This document shows positions 11,140 to 23,200 of a stretch of DNA of 64,000 nt, piece after piece. This DNA is from Cymbomonas tetramitiformis (taxonomy: Eukaryota; Chlorophyta; Pyramimonadophyceae; Pyramimonadales; Pyramimonadaceae): the NCBI GenBank assembly GCA_001247695.2, contig LGRX02029362.1, positions 1 to 64,000 on the forward strand. Direction: 5' to 3'. The notes beneath the pieces are model-generated. The model ran no database searches, was not told the DNA's origin, and saw nothing but the letters and a program-made list of their open reading frames with translations. The number at the start of each line of letters is the position of its first letter. Positions within the stretch are counted from its first letter, which is position 1. The position numbers and the translations under genes were made by a program.

Positions 11140-11500
11140 CGTTATTGATCTTTTAGCCGTCAGTGCTCTTTAAACCGCCATTGATGATGATGCTGATTGA
11201 ACCATCATTGATGATGCTGATCTCTAAGCCTTATTGATCTTGAACCGTCGTTCAACTTTAAACCGCCGTTGATCTTTAAACCATCATTGCTCTTGAAACC
11301 GTCATTGCTGATCTTCAAACCATCATTAATTGTTAAATCGTCCTCGATCTTTAACCCGCCATTACCGATCTTTAACCCGCCATTACCAATCTTTTAGCCG
11401 CCATTGCCGATCTTTGAGTCGCCATTGCCGATCTTTGAGTCGCCATTGCTGATCTTTAAACCGTCATTGGCCTTTAAATCATCATTAATATTTAAAGACA
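11140..11500. repeat. Degenerate minisatellite of about 20 bases
   Basis: Around fifteen diverged copies of a unit near GATCTTTAAACCGCCATTG fill this stretch, with length variation between copies. Part reads as a repetitive Ile-Phe-Ser-Pro-Leu frame, a by-product of the period. It lies 3' of the proline-rich membrane gene on the opposite strand. Confidence 0.85.
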
Positions 11501-11626
11501 CTTATCTCTTGGCAGCAACACGTGATCCGTCGTTGCTTTCTTATGGGACATCTGTTTCTATCACGACTATAATTATATCAGTGATAACTACGAGTAGTAG
11601 TAGTTATCTACCACAAGAAATTTGTA

Positions 11627-13021
11627 TTACCGTCCGCACACTTTCTGCACCGCACCTGAATGGTCAAGCTCCATCTGCACGTCCACTTGGGCTGCCGCAG
11701 TGCTTGTCAGCGTTACGTTGTCGACACCTGCAGCAGAGGCGGCTTGTGATATCTCCACCACATGTGCTGACATGTCTCCTGTCTTGTCACCTTCCTGAGA
11801 AGCATCGTCGACTTTGAGTGACCCGTTCTGCTGTACTGATGGCTTCGGACCTTTCTTGTGAATCTGTTGGGTTGAGGGGAGAACTTGGTGCGACCTTCGC
11901 CGTTGATAGTAGTACAGTGCAACAGCAATCGCCACCACAAGGGCAAAACCAGAAGCTGCTCCAGCATATATCACTGGAGATGTAGAAGAGTCAGAGGAGG
12001 AGGAGGATGATGACGGCGCTGACTCAATGGGAAGAGATGGAGGACGTGGCGGTTGCAGTGGGGGAGGAAGACGGGGGGAAGAAGGCGTAGCGGGGAAAGC
12101 TCGAGGTTGTGGTGAAGACGGCGGCGGTGGCTTTTTATTAGATGGGGACGATGGACTTGGAGGCGGCGGTGAGGACGGCGGTGGTGACAAAGGAGCATTA
12201 AAAACATATAATGTACCATCAATGGCCTTATCAGGAGTTCCATCATCAAACACGGCAGTCCCAGAGAGTGTGTATGTACCCAAATTAAAACCACAAATCT
12301 CCAGCTGACAACCACCGTCAATTGCACAGATTTCCACGGCTGACCGGCTGAAGGTGAAGGACGTGGGCCCAGATGCTTCGACGTACATAGAAGTGAGGCT
12401 GCTACTCACGTCAGCGGATAGCACGGCGTACAAGCACGTAGTTGCCGTCGCTCCTTCCCAATAAATTGTAGTTGAGCCCTCGGTGTTGTCATCAGAGGTG
12501 ATGTATACCGTGTGCACCGGAGGTGGAGATGGGGTTGGAGGAGAGGGTGATGGGGGTGGAGGAGAAGGCGGGAATATCGGTGGCGGGGGCGAGTAGATCC
12601 GTGTAACTGTTTGGATGCTGATACCGGCGACGGAAATGTCGCCATAGGTGTCTCCAAAGACGGTGAAGACTGATGTAGGGTCTGAGCTGAGGACAGCGGC
12701 AAATGCAGAGGCAGTGGAGGTTGCGGTATCGAGGAAATACACCGTAGACTGAACTCTAACGCTGCCACTCACGATGCTGGCGATCTCGACCTCAAGAGTT
12801 CCGACCCCCGCGGAATCAGCCAGTTGGGAGGAAAAAGAATTGGTGAAAGAGGTGCTGAACGAGGCAGCATTGAACGCGGAGATGTCCAGTCCAGAGAAAG
12901 ACGTCGTTGCGGTGACTGAGTCGACCAAGATGGTGCCGGGTATAGGTGGCGGAGGTTGCGGAGGAGGGGGTGTATGAGGAGGTGGTGGGGGCGGCGGTGA
13001 GCATGTGCCCGGGATATGCAT
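11627..13021 (-). CDS. Single-pass membrane glycoprotein, Pro-rich stalk with SEA-like region (C-terminal exon)
   Basis: An uninterrupted minus-strand frame of 464 codons. In order: a PPPPPP linker (about 8-27); a Ser/Thr/Ala/Val-rich beta-type region (about 28-145) containing TILVDSVTATTSFSGLD and IASIVSGSVRVQSTVYF, resembling SEA-like extracellular domains; a PPSPPPP linker; a second beta-rich region with paired cysteines (CAIDGGCQLEIC); a PPSSPPP linker with Ser-rich stretch; a hydrophobic helix YAGAASGFALVVAIAVALYYY followed by QRRRS as stop-transfer; and a cytoplasmic tail of about 85 residues. It is an extracellular, probably hydroxyproline-glycosylated type I membrane protein. The ATG at 13021 lies inside the proline run and is unlikely to be the true start; upstream sequence at 13022-13803 belongs to the same protein or gene. 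It may be the 3' end of the LRR gene on the same strand upstream. Ligand and pathway are unknown. Confidence 0.72.
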   Translation of the reverse strand: MHIPGTCSPPPPPPPHTPPPPQPPPPIPGTILVDSVTATTSFSGLDISAFNAASFSTSFTNSFSSQLADSAGVGTLEVEIASIVSGSVRVQSTVYFLDTATSTASAFAAVLSSDPTSVFTVFGDTYGDISVAGISIQTVTRIYSPPPPIFPPSPPPPSPSPPTPSPPPVHTVYITSDDNTEGSTTIYWEGATATTCLYAVLSADVSSSLTSMYVEASGPTSFTFSRSAVEICAIDGGCQLEICGFNLGTYTLSGTAVFDDGTPDKAIDGTLYVFNAPLSPPPSSPPPPSPSSPSNKKPPPPSSPQPRAFPATPSSPRLPPPLQPPRPPSLPIESAPSSSSSSSDSSTSPVIYAGAASGFALVVAIAVALYYYQRRRSHQVLPSTQQIHKKGPKPSVQQNGSLKVDDASQEGDKTGDMSAHVVEISQAASAAGVDNVTLTSTAAAQVDVQMELDHSGAVQKVCGR

Positions 13022-13803
13022 GTATCGGGTGGTGGATTAGGAGGAGATGGTGGAGAAGGAGAGGCAAGGGTGGTGGGGGAGAGGGTGGGGGGCAATGGCG
13101 GGGGGTGATGGTGGTGGCGATGGCGGGGGGTGATGGTGGTGGCGACAAGGGTGGTGGAGGAGAAGGAGGAGGTGGTAATGGTGGTGGGGGAGAAGGAGAG
13201 AAAGGAGAAGACGGGGGAGGAGCTGGAGGGGAGGCTGTGGTGGAGGTGGTGGTGGTAACGGGGAGGAGGTGGTGGAGGTGGAGGCTGTGGTGGCGGAGGA
13301 GATGGAAGGGGCGGAGGAGGAGAAGGTGTCGGCGGAGGAGGCGGTGAGGGGCGGGGAGGAGGTGTCGGCGGGAGGAGGCGGTGGCGGGAGTAGTGGAGGC
13401 GATGGAGGTGGGGGAGATGGAGGTGGAGGTGGAGCGGAGGATGGAGAAGGTGACAGTGGAGGAGGAGGGAGGAGGAGAGAAGGTAACGGCGGAGGAGGTA
13501 ACGCGGAGGAGGAGAAGGTAACGGCGGAGGAGGAGGTAACGGCGGAGGATGAAAAGGTGGCGGTGGAGGATAAAAAGGCGGCGGAGAAGGTGGCGGGGAA
13601 GGAGGAGGTGGTAACGGCGGAGAAGGAGGAGGTGACGGCGGAGAAGGAGGAGGCGGGACTGCAGACAACAGAGGAGGCAGACAGCAGAGGAGATTACCAA
13701 CGGCAGATTGCCCGGTGATCATTACCAACGGCATGTACATTGACGTACAGGAGCTACCAACGAATCCGGCGCGAGCAACACAATATTCAGAAGTGAGCAA
13801 CAC
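13022..13803 (-). CDS. Proline-rich (PPSPPP) stalk region upstream of the SEA-like exon
   Basis: On the minus strand this codes for long PPSPPP and PPPLPPP runs of the pherophorin/extensin kind, but the proline-giving frame changes at least twice (near 13550 and near 13020), so no single frame spans it. Possible causes are slippage-type indels, assembly errors in a low-complexity tract, or small introns. The first part, starting at about 13740, reads MYMPLVMITGQSAVGNLLCC and leads into VPPPPSPP. Its hydrophobic stretch could be a signal peptide, in which case the gene starts here, or the segment after the last LRR. I cannot decide between the two. Confidence 0.45.
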
Positions 13804-13899
13804 GGTAGTGAAATGCTTGCAGCTAACAAGTGACGTAGGCCTTGTTGCTCAGGCCTTGCAAGTGGCCCGTGAATGCCAGTGCAATCACAGTTGCTGTAC

Positions 13900-14134
13900 G
13901 TAGAACAGAAAAACCCACAGCTCTCTTGATTACACCCCAGGTGTAAGCTTACACCCCAAACCCTCCCCCCCCCATGAACGCCAAAATGCAGAATTTGACA
14001 GGCGGGATTTACACCGAAATGGAGGTGGTCATAACACTGGCAGGGTGTGCGATGTGTGCAGAGTGATACAAGAATTTCCGCAAGAACAAACACACAGGGG
14101 ATCCCAGGATTATTCCCAGGAGAGCATCACGGAC
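13900..14134. other. Intron or linker between LRR exon 15 and the Pro-rich exons
   Basis: No clear coding signal on the minus strand apart from a possible short exon after the acceptor near 13890. It includes a C-homopolymer run near 13970. Confidence 0.4.
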
Positions 14135-14200
14135 ACAAGCAGATACGTGTGAGCAATCTCCGTGGGCACCGTGCCTGCCAAGTTGTTGTTAGAAATCGAC
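14135..14200 (-). CDS. LRR exon 15 (66 bp)
   Basis: CAG acceptor; the donor is a non-consensus GTCCGT. At 66 bases it still keeps phase 2-2. SISNNNLA then GTVPTEIAH, so two residues are missing from the standard repeat. It could be the last LRR before a C-terminal cap (a cysteine-bearing stretch NCDCTGIHGPLA starts near 13890 after a TACAG acceptor) or a decayed exon. Confidence 0.5.
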
Positions 14201-17200
14201 CTGCGGCCCACCCAGCAGCCCCACTCACCCTCACTGGTCCGTTTCAGAATTTCACAGTGACTATTTGCAAAAGCCAGCAAAGTATCAATTAACAGAGTTT
14301 TTATAGAGCGTTTCGCGCGGGCGAAACGCCACCAACTATCATGCCCAAGCATTACGTAGCCTTTTGATTGGGTATCTATGTGAGAGTTCGTGATAGCACG
14401 ATCTACGTGTCACTGCATGTTCATAACGACTGCAGTGACATCCTACGATTATTCCCGCCCAATCATTGAATGTGGGCGACTCCTGTTTCTAGCAGTGACT
14501 TTCTGTCTACCCTATGGCCACACTTAGATCTGACGGTCACGATCTATTTTCTAGGGTTTCTTAGGGTTTCTTCAGGGTTTGAGCATACTGACTGCTACAG
14601 AAGGCCTAGACAGTCACGATTTACACCAATCTGATCAGGATGAAGTGTAGATTCTAACAGTCCTCCCCTCCCCTCCGCCGCGCCAGCACCCACCCCTCAC
14701 TCCCCAACACCGCGCACCAGCCATATCCATCCCCCGGCTGCCACTTGTGACAGCGTGCCGCCCTCGCCCGCTCAGCACCACCTTGGGTCCTTCACGGTTC
14801 ATTGCCGTGTCTCACGGAACAGTGCCAACTCTTTCTGCCAGGTGGACTGGACAAAGGAGGCCGACGCCAGAGTTATGGACTTCCGAGCCCCTAAATGCCG
14901 AGGAAACCTTCATTTTCCCGATTTCACTGAGACCATCCAGAACTTTCTGCAGTCTGAGCGACGGCAGCAGACGGTGGCACTGCAGGACCTTCCAAGTCCT
15001 GGTCTAGGAGGGAGTCCTCGGCTACGAGCTGCTTATCTCCCTCCCCGGAGTGTTCAAGGTATTGCGCCGTTGGCCCACACGGAGTAGTACCTCGTTCACA
15101 GCCCCCTCCCCGCAAGGGGGAGGGTGGTCCTATTGGGGGGACACCCGGTGGGCCACCATTGTGGTTCACTGCCGCCCTGTGGAGTGGTCGGACTCGATCT
15201 CCACTCACCGGGGTGATTTGGTGAAACAGCTCAGGAGCTCGACCAGCTGGCAGCCCCGACCGCCGTCTACCATTATGTGTGTTTTGCATTGAACGCACCA
15301 AGAGGCGCCTCTCTTTCCACCATCTTACATCTTCGCCTCTCTTTCCACCATCTTACATCTTCGCCCTTCTTTCCACCGAGTGCGGCGCTTTGTCTCCTTC
15401 TGCGTCTCCGGCAGGCGTAGAGGCTTCCTGGTGATGATGCTCCCGGCGACAGACAATGTCTTGGCGATGTGGATCGTGTTCATAGTGTCTAACTAGAAGG
15501 TCAAGCCATCCACCGCCGTAAAGTACACCTCAAGTGTTCATAGTGTCTAACTAGAAGGTCAAGCCATCCACCGCCGTAACACCTCAGTGTTCATAGTGTC
15601 TAACTAGAAGGTCAAGCCATCCACCGCCGTAAAGTACACCTCAAGTGTTCATAGTGTCTAACTAGAAGGTCAAGCCATCCACCGCCGTAAAGTACACCTC
15701 AAGTGTTCATAGTGTCTAGCTAGAAGGTTCAGCCATCCACCGCCGTAAAGTACACCTCAAGTGTGCATAGTGTCTAACTAGAAGGTTCAGCCATCCACCG
15801 CCGTAAAGTACACCTCAAGTGTTCATAGTGTCTAAGTAGAAGGTTCAGCCATCCACCACCGTACACTACACCTCAAGTTTGCGAGCTTTGCATCTCCAGC
15901 TCGGCTTGGAGTGGAACCCACTGCAGGACTGTGAGCATATTGTTGCATCCCTGCAGGGCTGTGGAAAAAGGTGTGACACCACGACACCCATTCCAAGCAT
16001 GTCATGCTGTGCCGGCGGCTTCGAAGAGCTGTCGAGGATGGCAGCGGTAGAAGACCCCAATAGTCTTATTTAATGAGTTGGTGGTGTTCTCTGCTATGCT
16101 CATTGTCTTCTTCGTCTCCTTCCGGAAGGAAAATGTGTCGGTGGAGATGGGGGGACACGTGCAATCCGAGGGGGCACCTGGTCTGCTCCGATATGTTCTT
16201 CCCGATTGTTACAGATGGTTCTCGCCTGGGGGTGGAGGGTAGAGTTTGGCACTCTAAGACCATCCAAGCGGGGGAGCGCTTCCACTCGGTGAGGCCAGCT
16301 GCAGTCCCTTGCTCCCTCACTTGCCCCCTCGTGGCAATGCAGCGTGTCATGCAGGGGTCCGGCTTGGGCCTGGATGGATGGCTCCCTGTTCTGCACCGAG
16401 GATGCCAAGGACCGTCTTAAGCTCTTCACCCACGCCGTGTTCGGAGACTGGCTGGCAGGGCTGGTTTGGACCCAGCAGCTTACACCGGCCACTCTTCCGC
16501 CAAGGGGAGGCGCACCAGCTTTTAAGCTGCAGGTGCGTGATGCTTTGATCCGGGCCCACGGTGACTCGGCCTCCAAGTGCTACAAGTTGTATTGCCAAGC
16601 TGGATTCCACACAGCAGCCGATTCTCCGGCAATGGCTACTAGCGCTGCAGCCTCCATCCGCGCATTTGAGATGCGAGTGTGACCTAGAATGCGTGCCTCA
16701 CCTTTCTGCTTCCCCCCCCCTCTCTTGCGTGCCGATGGGTGTTGTGGTCTCAGTTGCAGTGCTCCCCTAGCAGCAGGAACCTAGGCATTGCCAGCGTACT
16801 ATGGTGTCCGGTTAAACCCCGTGAGTGCGTTGTTGTACTGCGTCACAGGACTTGAGGCCTTCTGATGTGTTCACCTAGGTGCCTGCCTCTTGTTGGATGA
16901 GAGGAACTTCTTTGCCCCCAGGTCCTTGGCCCGAAGCTGCCTTTTGCCACCACTGCAGAAAGCCACATTACGATAATCGGCTCTTTTGAGTGAGATTGAG
17001 AGACTCTAGACTTGAGATTTGCCTTCCGGACACAGACACGATGAAGCCTCGCCTAATGCCTGGCCAGCTGTGACCAGTAGTACTCGAACAGACCCTCCTA
17101 GCACCCGGAAACACTACTGATTCTGAATGCCCTTCCTGCGTTGTGAGTTTCTGAGTGTGCCCTTGCATCCTGGCCGGATCGCCGGAATGATGCAAGGGCT

Positions 17201-20200
17201 TACGTCTGACCAGTATCACTTCGAACAGCAGAAGTCTAAAGATGAGAGCCCACAGCTGGAGTTGCTCCGGGGAGAAGGTCAGGACCATCTTCGTGCGAGC
17301 GACCTTGCCGTTCTAAGAAACGGGACTCGAGAGCTGGCTGTGATCAGCAATTACGCCGACTATGCTGAAGGCGCCGACGCCGTACGTTGCACATGATCGA
17401 GGGCATGTGGCATCATCAAGACTAGTGATGATAGTCTTGTCATCACCGCGTGTGACAAGAAAGTCACACGTAGTGATGTGTGACTTGCTTGTCACATATC
17501 ACTACAGAGCCGGCGACTGACACGGTGCGCAGACACGCGGAGGCGGCAGATGGGCGTGTAGCCCGGAAGATGCGCACTTCTCAGGCCAAACACCGGGTAA
17601 ATGTGTGTACCGCATGAAGCATAATTATCAGGAGGCATCGTGGCACAGGCAGCACAGCTGGGAGTGCTATCAGGAGGCATCGTGGCACAGGCAGCACAGC
17701 TGGGAGTACTATCTAGCCTGCTGCCGATTTGTCTGCTCCCGAATCAAGTCGATGCTTGATCAATGAAGTGTGCTCACGCTTCCTCGAGATACCACATCCC
17801 AGCTGCAATCCTCAGCATGTGACGCAGTGTGTCATGCCTGCCGCGAAAAGATAGCCAGCGCTCCACATGCATGTGCTTGTCTACAGCTATAGCACTCCCC
17901 TCACCCACTCCACAGGAGCCTCAGCCGATGCCTGCCACAACAAGCGGAGCGTTGCATTCCCACTCAGCAGCAGCGCACCGCCGAACAGCGGAGGCCGCTC
18001 ACGAGACTCTCACGCCTCACGTGGCCGTTGCCTCCCGTCCCAATAACAAACACATGCGCTCGGGGTACGTACAAATATGTCAGCTGAGTGAGCGCCTCCA
18101 TCTCTGTGGGCATTGTGCCTGTCAGGCTGTTGTCGCGAAGAACCCTGTGGCAGGCCCAGCAGCCCACACACTCTCAGTGGTCCTCCCTCCCTCTGCTGCA
18201 CCCGCACCCACCCATAACCCCCCCACACCACGCACCAACCGCATCCATTCCCCGACTGCCGTTTGTCGCAGTGTGCCGCCCTCGCCCACTCGACGCCACC
18301 CATGCATGCATCGCAGCCATGCCACCATTGTCACCATCGGCCATGTTCGTTATGGCAATGAATGGACACTTACTTGCCAGCATGATGTGCACACATACAC
18401 CCGCATGCACACGCGAGTTAACGCAGTGTAAAGAAGTCCGAAGAATTTTTAGAGTTTTGATGGTTGTGACTGAGAGAGAGAACAGAGAGATCGACGATCG
18501 ACAGTTGGACAGAACGAGAGTCGTAGATCGACATTTCGACAGTGTGGGGCACATTGAAAGGCTACAGTTTGGGGAATCGAGATTCGACAGTTTACGGAAT
18601 CGCTATTACTTAGAGACAAAAAAAGCAGAACCCTGTGTAGAATCACGAGGCTTTCTTACGAGCCCGTGACCTTTTGAACTCTCAGAAAGCCGTTCAGTTT
18701 GATTAATTTTAAAGTATAATTTTCGGCTTGTGACTTTGCCACAATAATTATGTTGTCCCCTTCCGCTACCTCCATTTTCAACGCGGACGCTCAGGTCGAC
18801 GTCGACTTACTGGAAGCAGCGTTAGCCGAGATTACACTTTCTCCTCCTCTGCTTCAGAAGATGTTGGACGTTGCCAAGATCGCACTACATAATTTATCTG
18901 AGATCCGACGCTACGAAACCCGCCCTGAAGTAGTACCCGCATCTTTGTTGAAACCTTGGCACGCTACTAGCCTTTTCTTTCATGACCCTGAGGTTTGACC
19001 ACATTTCGAGACACAGGCGCCCGCCCTCATCTCGATTGTGGAGGAAGTTCTCACAGTTTTGTTGGGATCAGGACCATCAGCGTGCGTCTGACCAGTATCA
19101 CTTCGAACAGCAGAAGTCTAAAGATGAGAGCCCACAGCTGGAGTTGCTCCGGGGGGAAGGTCAGGACCATCTTCGAACAGCAGAAGTCTAAAGATGAGAG
19201 CCCACAGCTGGAGTTGCTCCGGGGAGAAGGTCCGGACCAGCTTCGAACAGCAGAAGTCTAAAGATGAAAGCCCATAGCTGGAGTTGCTCCGGGGAGAAGG
19301 TCAGGACCAGCTTCGTGCGAGCGACCTTGCCGTTCTAAGAAACGGGACTCGAGAGCTGGCTGTGATCAGCAATTATGCTGACTATGATGAAAGCGCCGAC
19401 GCCGTACGTTGCATGGCTTCTTGCTTGCCACACATCACTACAGAGCCGGCGACTGTCGCGGTGCGCAGACATGCGGAGGCGGCAGACGGGCGTGTAGCCC
19501 GGAAGATGCGCACTGCTCAGGCCAAACACCGGGTATGCGCACTGTATGAAGCATATCAGGAGGCATCGTGGCACAGGCAGCACAGCTGGGAGTACTATCT
19601 AGCCTGCTGCCGATTTGTCTGCTCCCGAATCAAGTCGGTGCTTGATCAATGAAGTGTGCTCACGCTTCCTCGAGATACCACATCCCAGCTGCAATCCTCA
19701 GCATGTGACGCAGTGTGTCATGCCTGCCGCGAAAAGATAGCCAGCGCTCCACATGCATGTGCTGGTCTACAGCTATAGCACTCCCCTCACCCACTCCACA
19801 GGAGCCTCAGCCAATGCCTGCCACAACAAGCGGAGCGTTGCTTCACAATTATCGCTCGCGATAATTTCGGTTATTCCGAATCAAGAAATCGAGCAGGCGC
19901 GACTTTTGTCGTTCAGGGTTTGCCCCGATCGTGATACGACACAGCTCGAGTGACGTCCCGATCGGGGGTGTCACGGGGTGGCACGAGCCTCACAAAGTGG
20001 CACGGTTGATTGACAACGGCGGACGTTGTCGGAGAGTCAGTTTCCACACTTCCGAACCCCGAAAGCAACCCTGCTTTCTGCTCGAAGTTTGTAAAAAAAA
20101 GTTCGGGGTTTTCCTCTCTGATTGGTAGTTTCTAGTTGATTTTTATCGTAGAATTTTATTTGGATGCCGCCGATCTGGGAGATTCAGCTGAAGTTGGGGA

Positions 20201-23200
20201 AGCGCAACGGTTACACGGGCAAGTTCGAGAAGGAGGTCGCGACACAGACAGAGATCTCTTGCCCGCCTGTGCGAGTTACCGTGACGCCGATTTTTATTCA
20301 GTGTGCTTGCAAGGAAAATTGTTCGTTTTGGTTACCGCGTTTTCCTGCGGATTACTCTGTTCCCAAGCATTGAAGTTCCGTGTTGCGGTTGAGTTCGTGA
20401 GGTCAGTAAGAACGGTTGGAATATTTTTGTCGCTGGGACGCTTTGAGACCTGAGGGTGCTGTTCTAATTTTCGACAAAAATATGGCGACATCGGCGAGCG
20501 GTTTGGCAATTTGGACGGCCCCAGGGATGAAAGTTCACGTGCAGACTCTGCTGAAATGATCGGAGTTGGCAGTTCGTGCTAGGCTGCCGACTTGGCAGAA
20601 GCAACGCGCGCAGATCATGGACTGGGTGACGGAGCACATTTCTGAGCTGCAGGAGATTCCGGAGGTGATGGGATCTCTTACGGACGCGCTGATTGCGGCC
20701 GAGCTTTTCACGGTTGATGCTGCGGGTGCGTTGGCGCTTTGCCTGCGACAGCTGGGGCATGGGCTGCCAGGAAGGCTGCTGAGGCGGAAAAGTTCGGTGA
20801 AGTTTCTGAGTGGGCGCGGGCGATGTTGGCGCAGCGGGTGCCGGTGCTCACGGGTGCATCTCCTGGTGCAGTAGCTGGAGGCGCTGGTGCTTCGGGAAGC
20901 GGAGGTGTTGCACCGTCGGGCGTTCTCATTTCTGCTGCGACAGCGGCAGGCGGAGGCTCAGGCGGCGGTGCTCCTGTTGGGGGGGGTCCCGGTGGCGGCG
21001 TCCCTGCTGGGGCGGCTGGGGCCCATGGGTCCTTGGGTGCCGGGACTATCGCTTCTGCGATAGCGGCCCCAAGTGCGGGTGCGTCAGCACTCACCACGTC
21101 GGTTGCGGCTACCACAGTGGGCACAGGTGCGACGGTGGGATCGACTGCTGGGGGGGGTCCCGGTGGCGGCGTCCCCGCGGGGGCGGCCGGGGCCCAAGGG
21201 GCTTTGGGTGCCGGGACTGTCGCTTCGGCGGCAGCGGGCCCAAGTGCGACATCGGCTTCTGCTGCGTCGATGGACCCACAGGCGATAGCGGCTGCTATCG
21301 CGGCTGCTGTGGGCGCGAAGTTGGATGCGTTGGGGGATCGCTTGGCTACGTTGGAGGCCCAGAGGTCGACGTCTGGTGACAGCTCGGTTGCGGTGCTGAG
21401 CGAGTCCGACCCGCCAGAGGCGGTGGAGCTGAGGCATGCGATGCGCGATTCGGTAGCCACGATGGAGGGTTGGGATGTTCCTCGCTGTAAGCAGGCATGT
21501 GCGGACCTGGTTCATGAAGCTGCGAAGCTTCGGTCGCAGCTCACGGCGTTGAGGACGGTCCACCCGTTCGGCAAGACCCCCATGCGGACGCTGGAGGCGC
21601 ACGCGTTTGACCCGCTGGTTCATGTCCTGCCTGAGCTTCGCGCGGAGGAGTGTGAGTTGGACGAGCTGCCGCCAGGGTGTGAGGCGACAGTGGAGCACTG
21701 GCGTGCATTTGTCCATCTTCTACAAGCTCGGGTGGGGGGAGTTCCAGAGCTTCTTGAAGTCCCAGGTTCCCACTTTCCCCATCTCGGACGTCATGGTCTC
21801 ATCTTTCTTCAGGAAGCGGAAGAGGGTGACCTTCGAGGGCGAGGAGGCGGATGCTCGGGCTGCGGGTGGGGGCCGTGGAGCTTTTCCCCCTCTGGATGCT
21901 TCACGTCGGGACCACCTGGCGGCGCTGGGCGCGGGGTTCCGCACCGTGAACGAGGAGCAGCTAGCAAGGGCACTTCGAGGCGAACTAGCTCCAGAAGATG
22001 TGGTTCGGCCTCCAGGTACGGCCCCCCCGCTCACAGCTGTTCCGAGTCGGGGCCCCCTGGCGGGGATCGACCTGTTGGCATCGCCGGTCCAGCGGCTCCA
22101 GCAGGAGGACGAGGGGAGGCTGAAGCTCAAGGACGGCGATTTGACGATGGTGGCCAAGAAGAGAAAGTGCAAGGACTTCGCGGAGTGGGAACGGGGGTTC
22201 TTGCGCGTTCTGTGTGAGGCGCCGGCGGAGGCACGGGATGATTTGGTGGACTTCATCGAGTGGGCGAGAACGATTGCCGCCGAATTCTCCTTCCACCATT
22301 TCAGCGAATTCTACGAGCATTTGGTGCGGCAGGTGCAGCGGTCCGCAACGGGCATCTCGTTGGACGGGTACGACCGGGTGTGGAGGGTGTACCGGCAGGC
22401 GAACAGCTTGCAGGAGAAGAAGGCGAAGAGGCCACGTGATCGTTACACTTGGCAGCGGGATGCGGCGGAGCAGCGGCCGGCTGTCCCAGAGGATGCTGGT
22501 GGGGGCAAGGGCAGAGGCAAAGGCGCTGGTGGGCGTGGAGGTGGTCGTGGAGGCCGCGGGGGACGAGGCGGCCGTGGAGGCGTGTCGGATGCATGCTACG
22601 GGCACAACGAGGGCAGCAGCGCACTGCGGGTGCATGTGCGCTGCTACGCGCGCTGCGGGTTCCCACTCAGCAGCAGCGCACCGCCGTACAGCGGAGGCCG
22701 CACAGGAGACTCTCACGCCTCACGTGGTCATTGCCTCCCGTCCCTATATCCACATGTGCTCGGGGTGCTTACAATGATTGCAGAAAAATGAGCGCCCCGA
22801 TCTCCGTAGGCACCGTGCCTGTCAAGCTGTTGAAGGAAAGATACCTGCGGCAAGCCCAGCAGCCCACACACCCTCTATGGTCCTCCCTCCCTCCACTGCA
22901 TCCGCACCTCCCCTCATCACCCCCGACAGCACGCACCAGCTGTATCCACACACATATATATACACACACAATGGTGGGAGCATGGCTAGCGCGACTCAGA
23001 GGGTGGATATGAATGGGGGCCATTGGCAAAGTGACAGTGCGCGAGCGGGGCGGTTGCAGAGGCGCTCTAATGGCTGTGCAAGGCTTAGGGGGTCCCATTC
23101 TTCACGACAGAGCTCCGGAAATTCTGGATGAGTGTCCCGAAGTGTGTGTTTATAATCATCCTTTGATCCCCGGCGTGGGTACGTAGTGCAGCTGATCTTC

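Noticed and set aside
12027..13718. Plus-strand Gly/Glu-rich frames opposite the Pro-rich gene
   Set aside because: They are the complement of CCN proline codons; the minus strand has the transmembrane helix and domain structure.
15476..15876. CRISPR array
   Set aside because: Units are head-to-tail with no unique spacers; this is a minisatellite in a eukaryotic genome.
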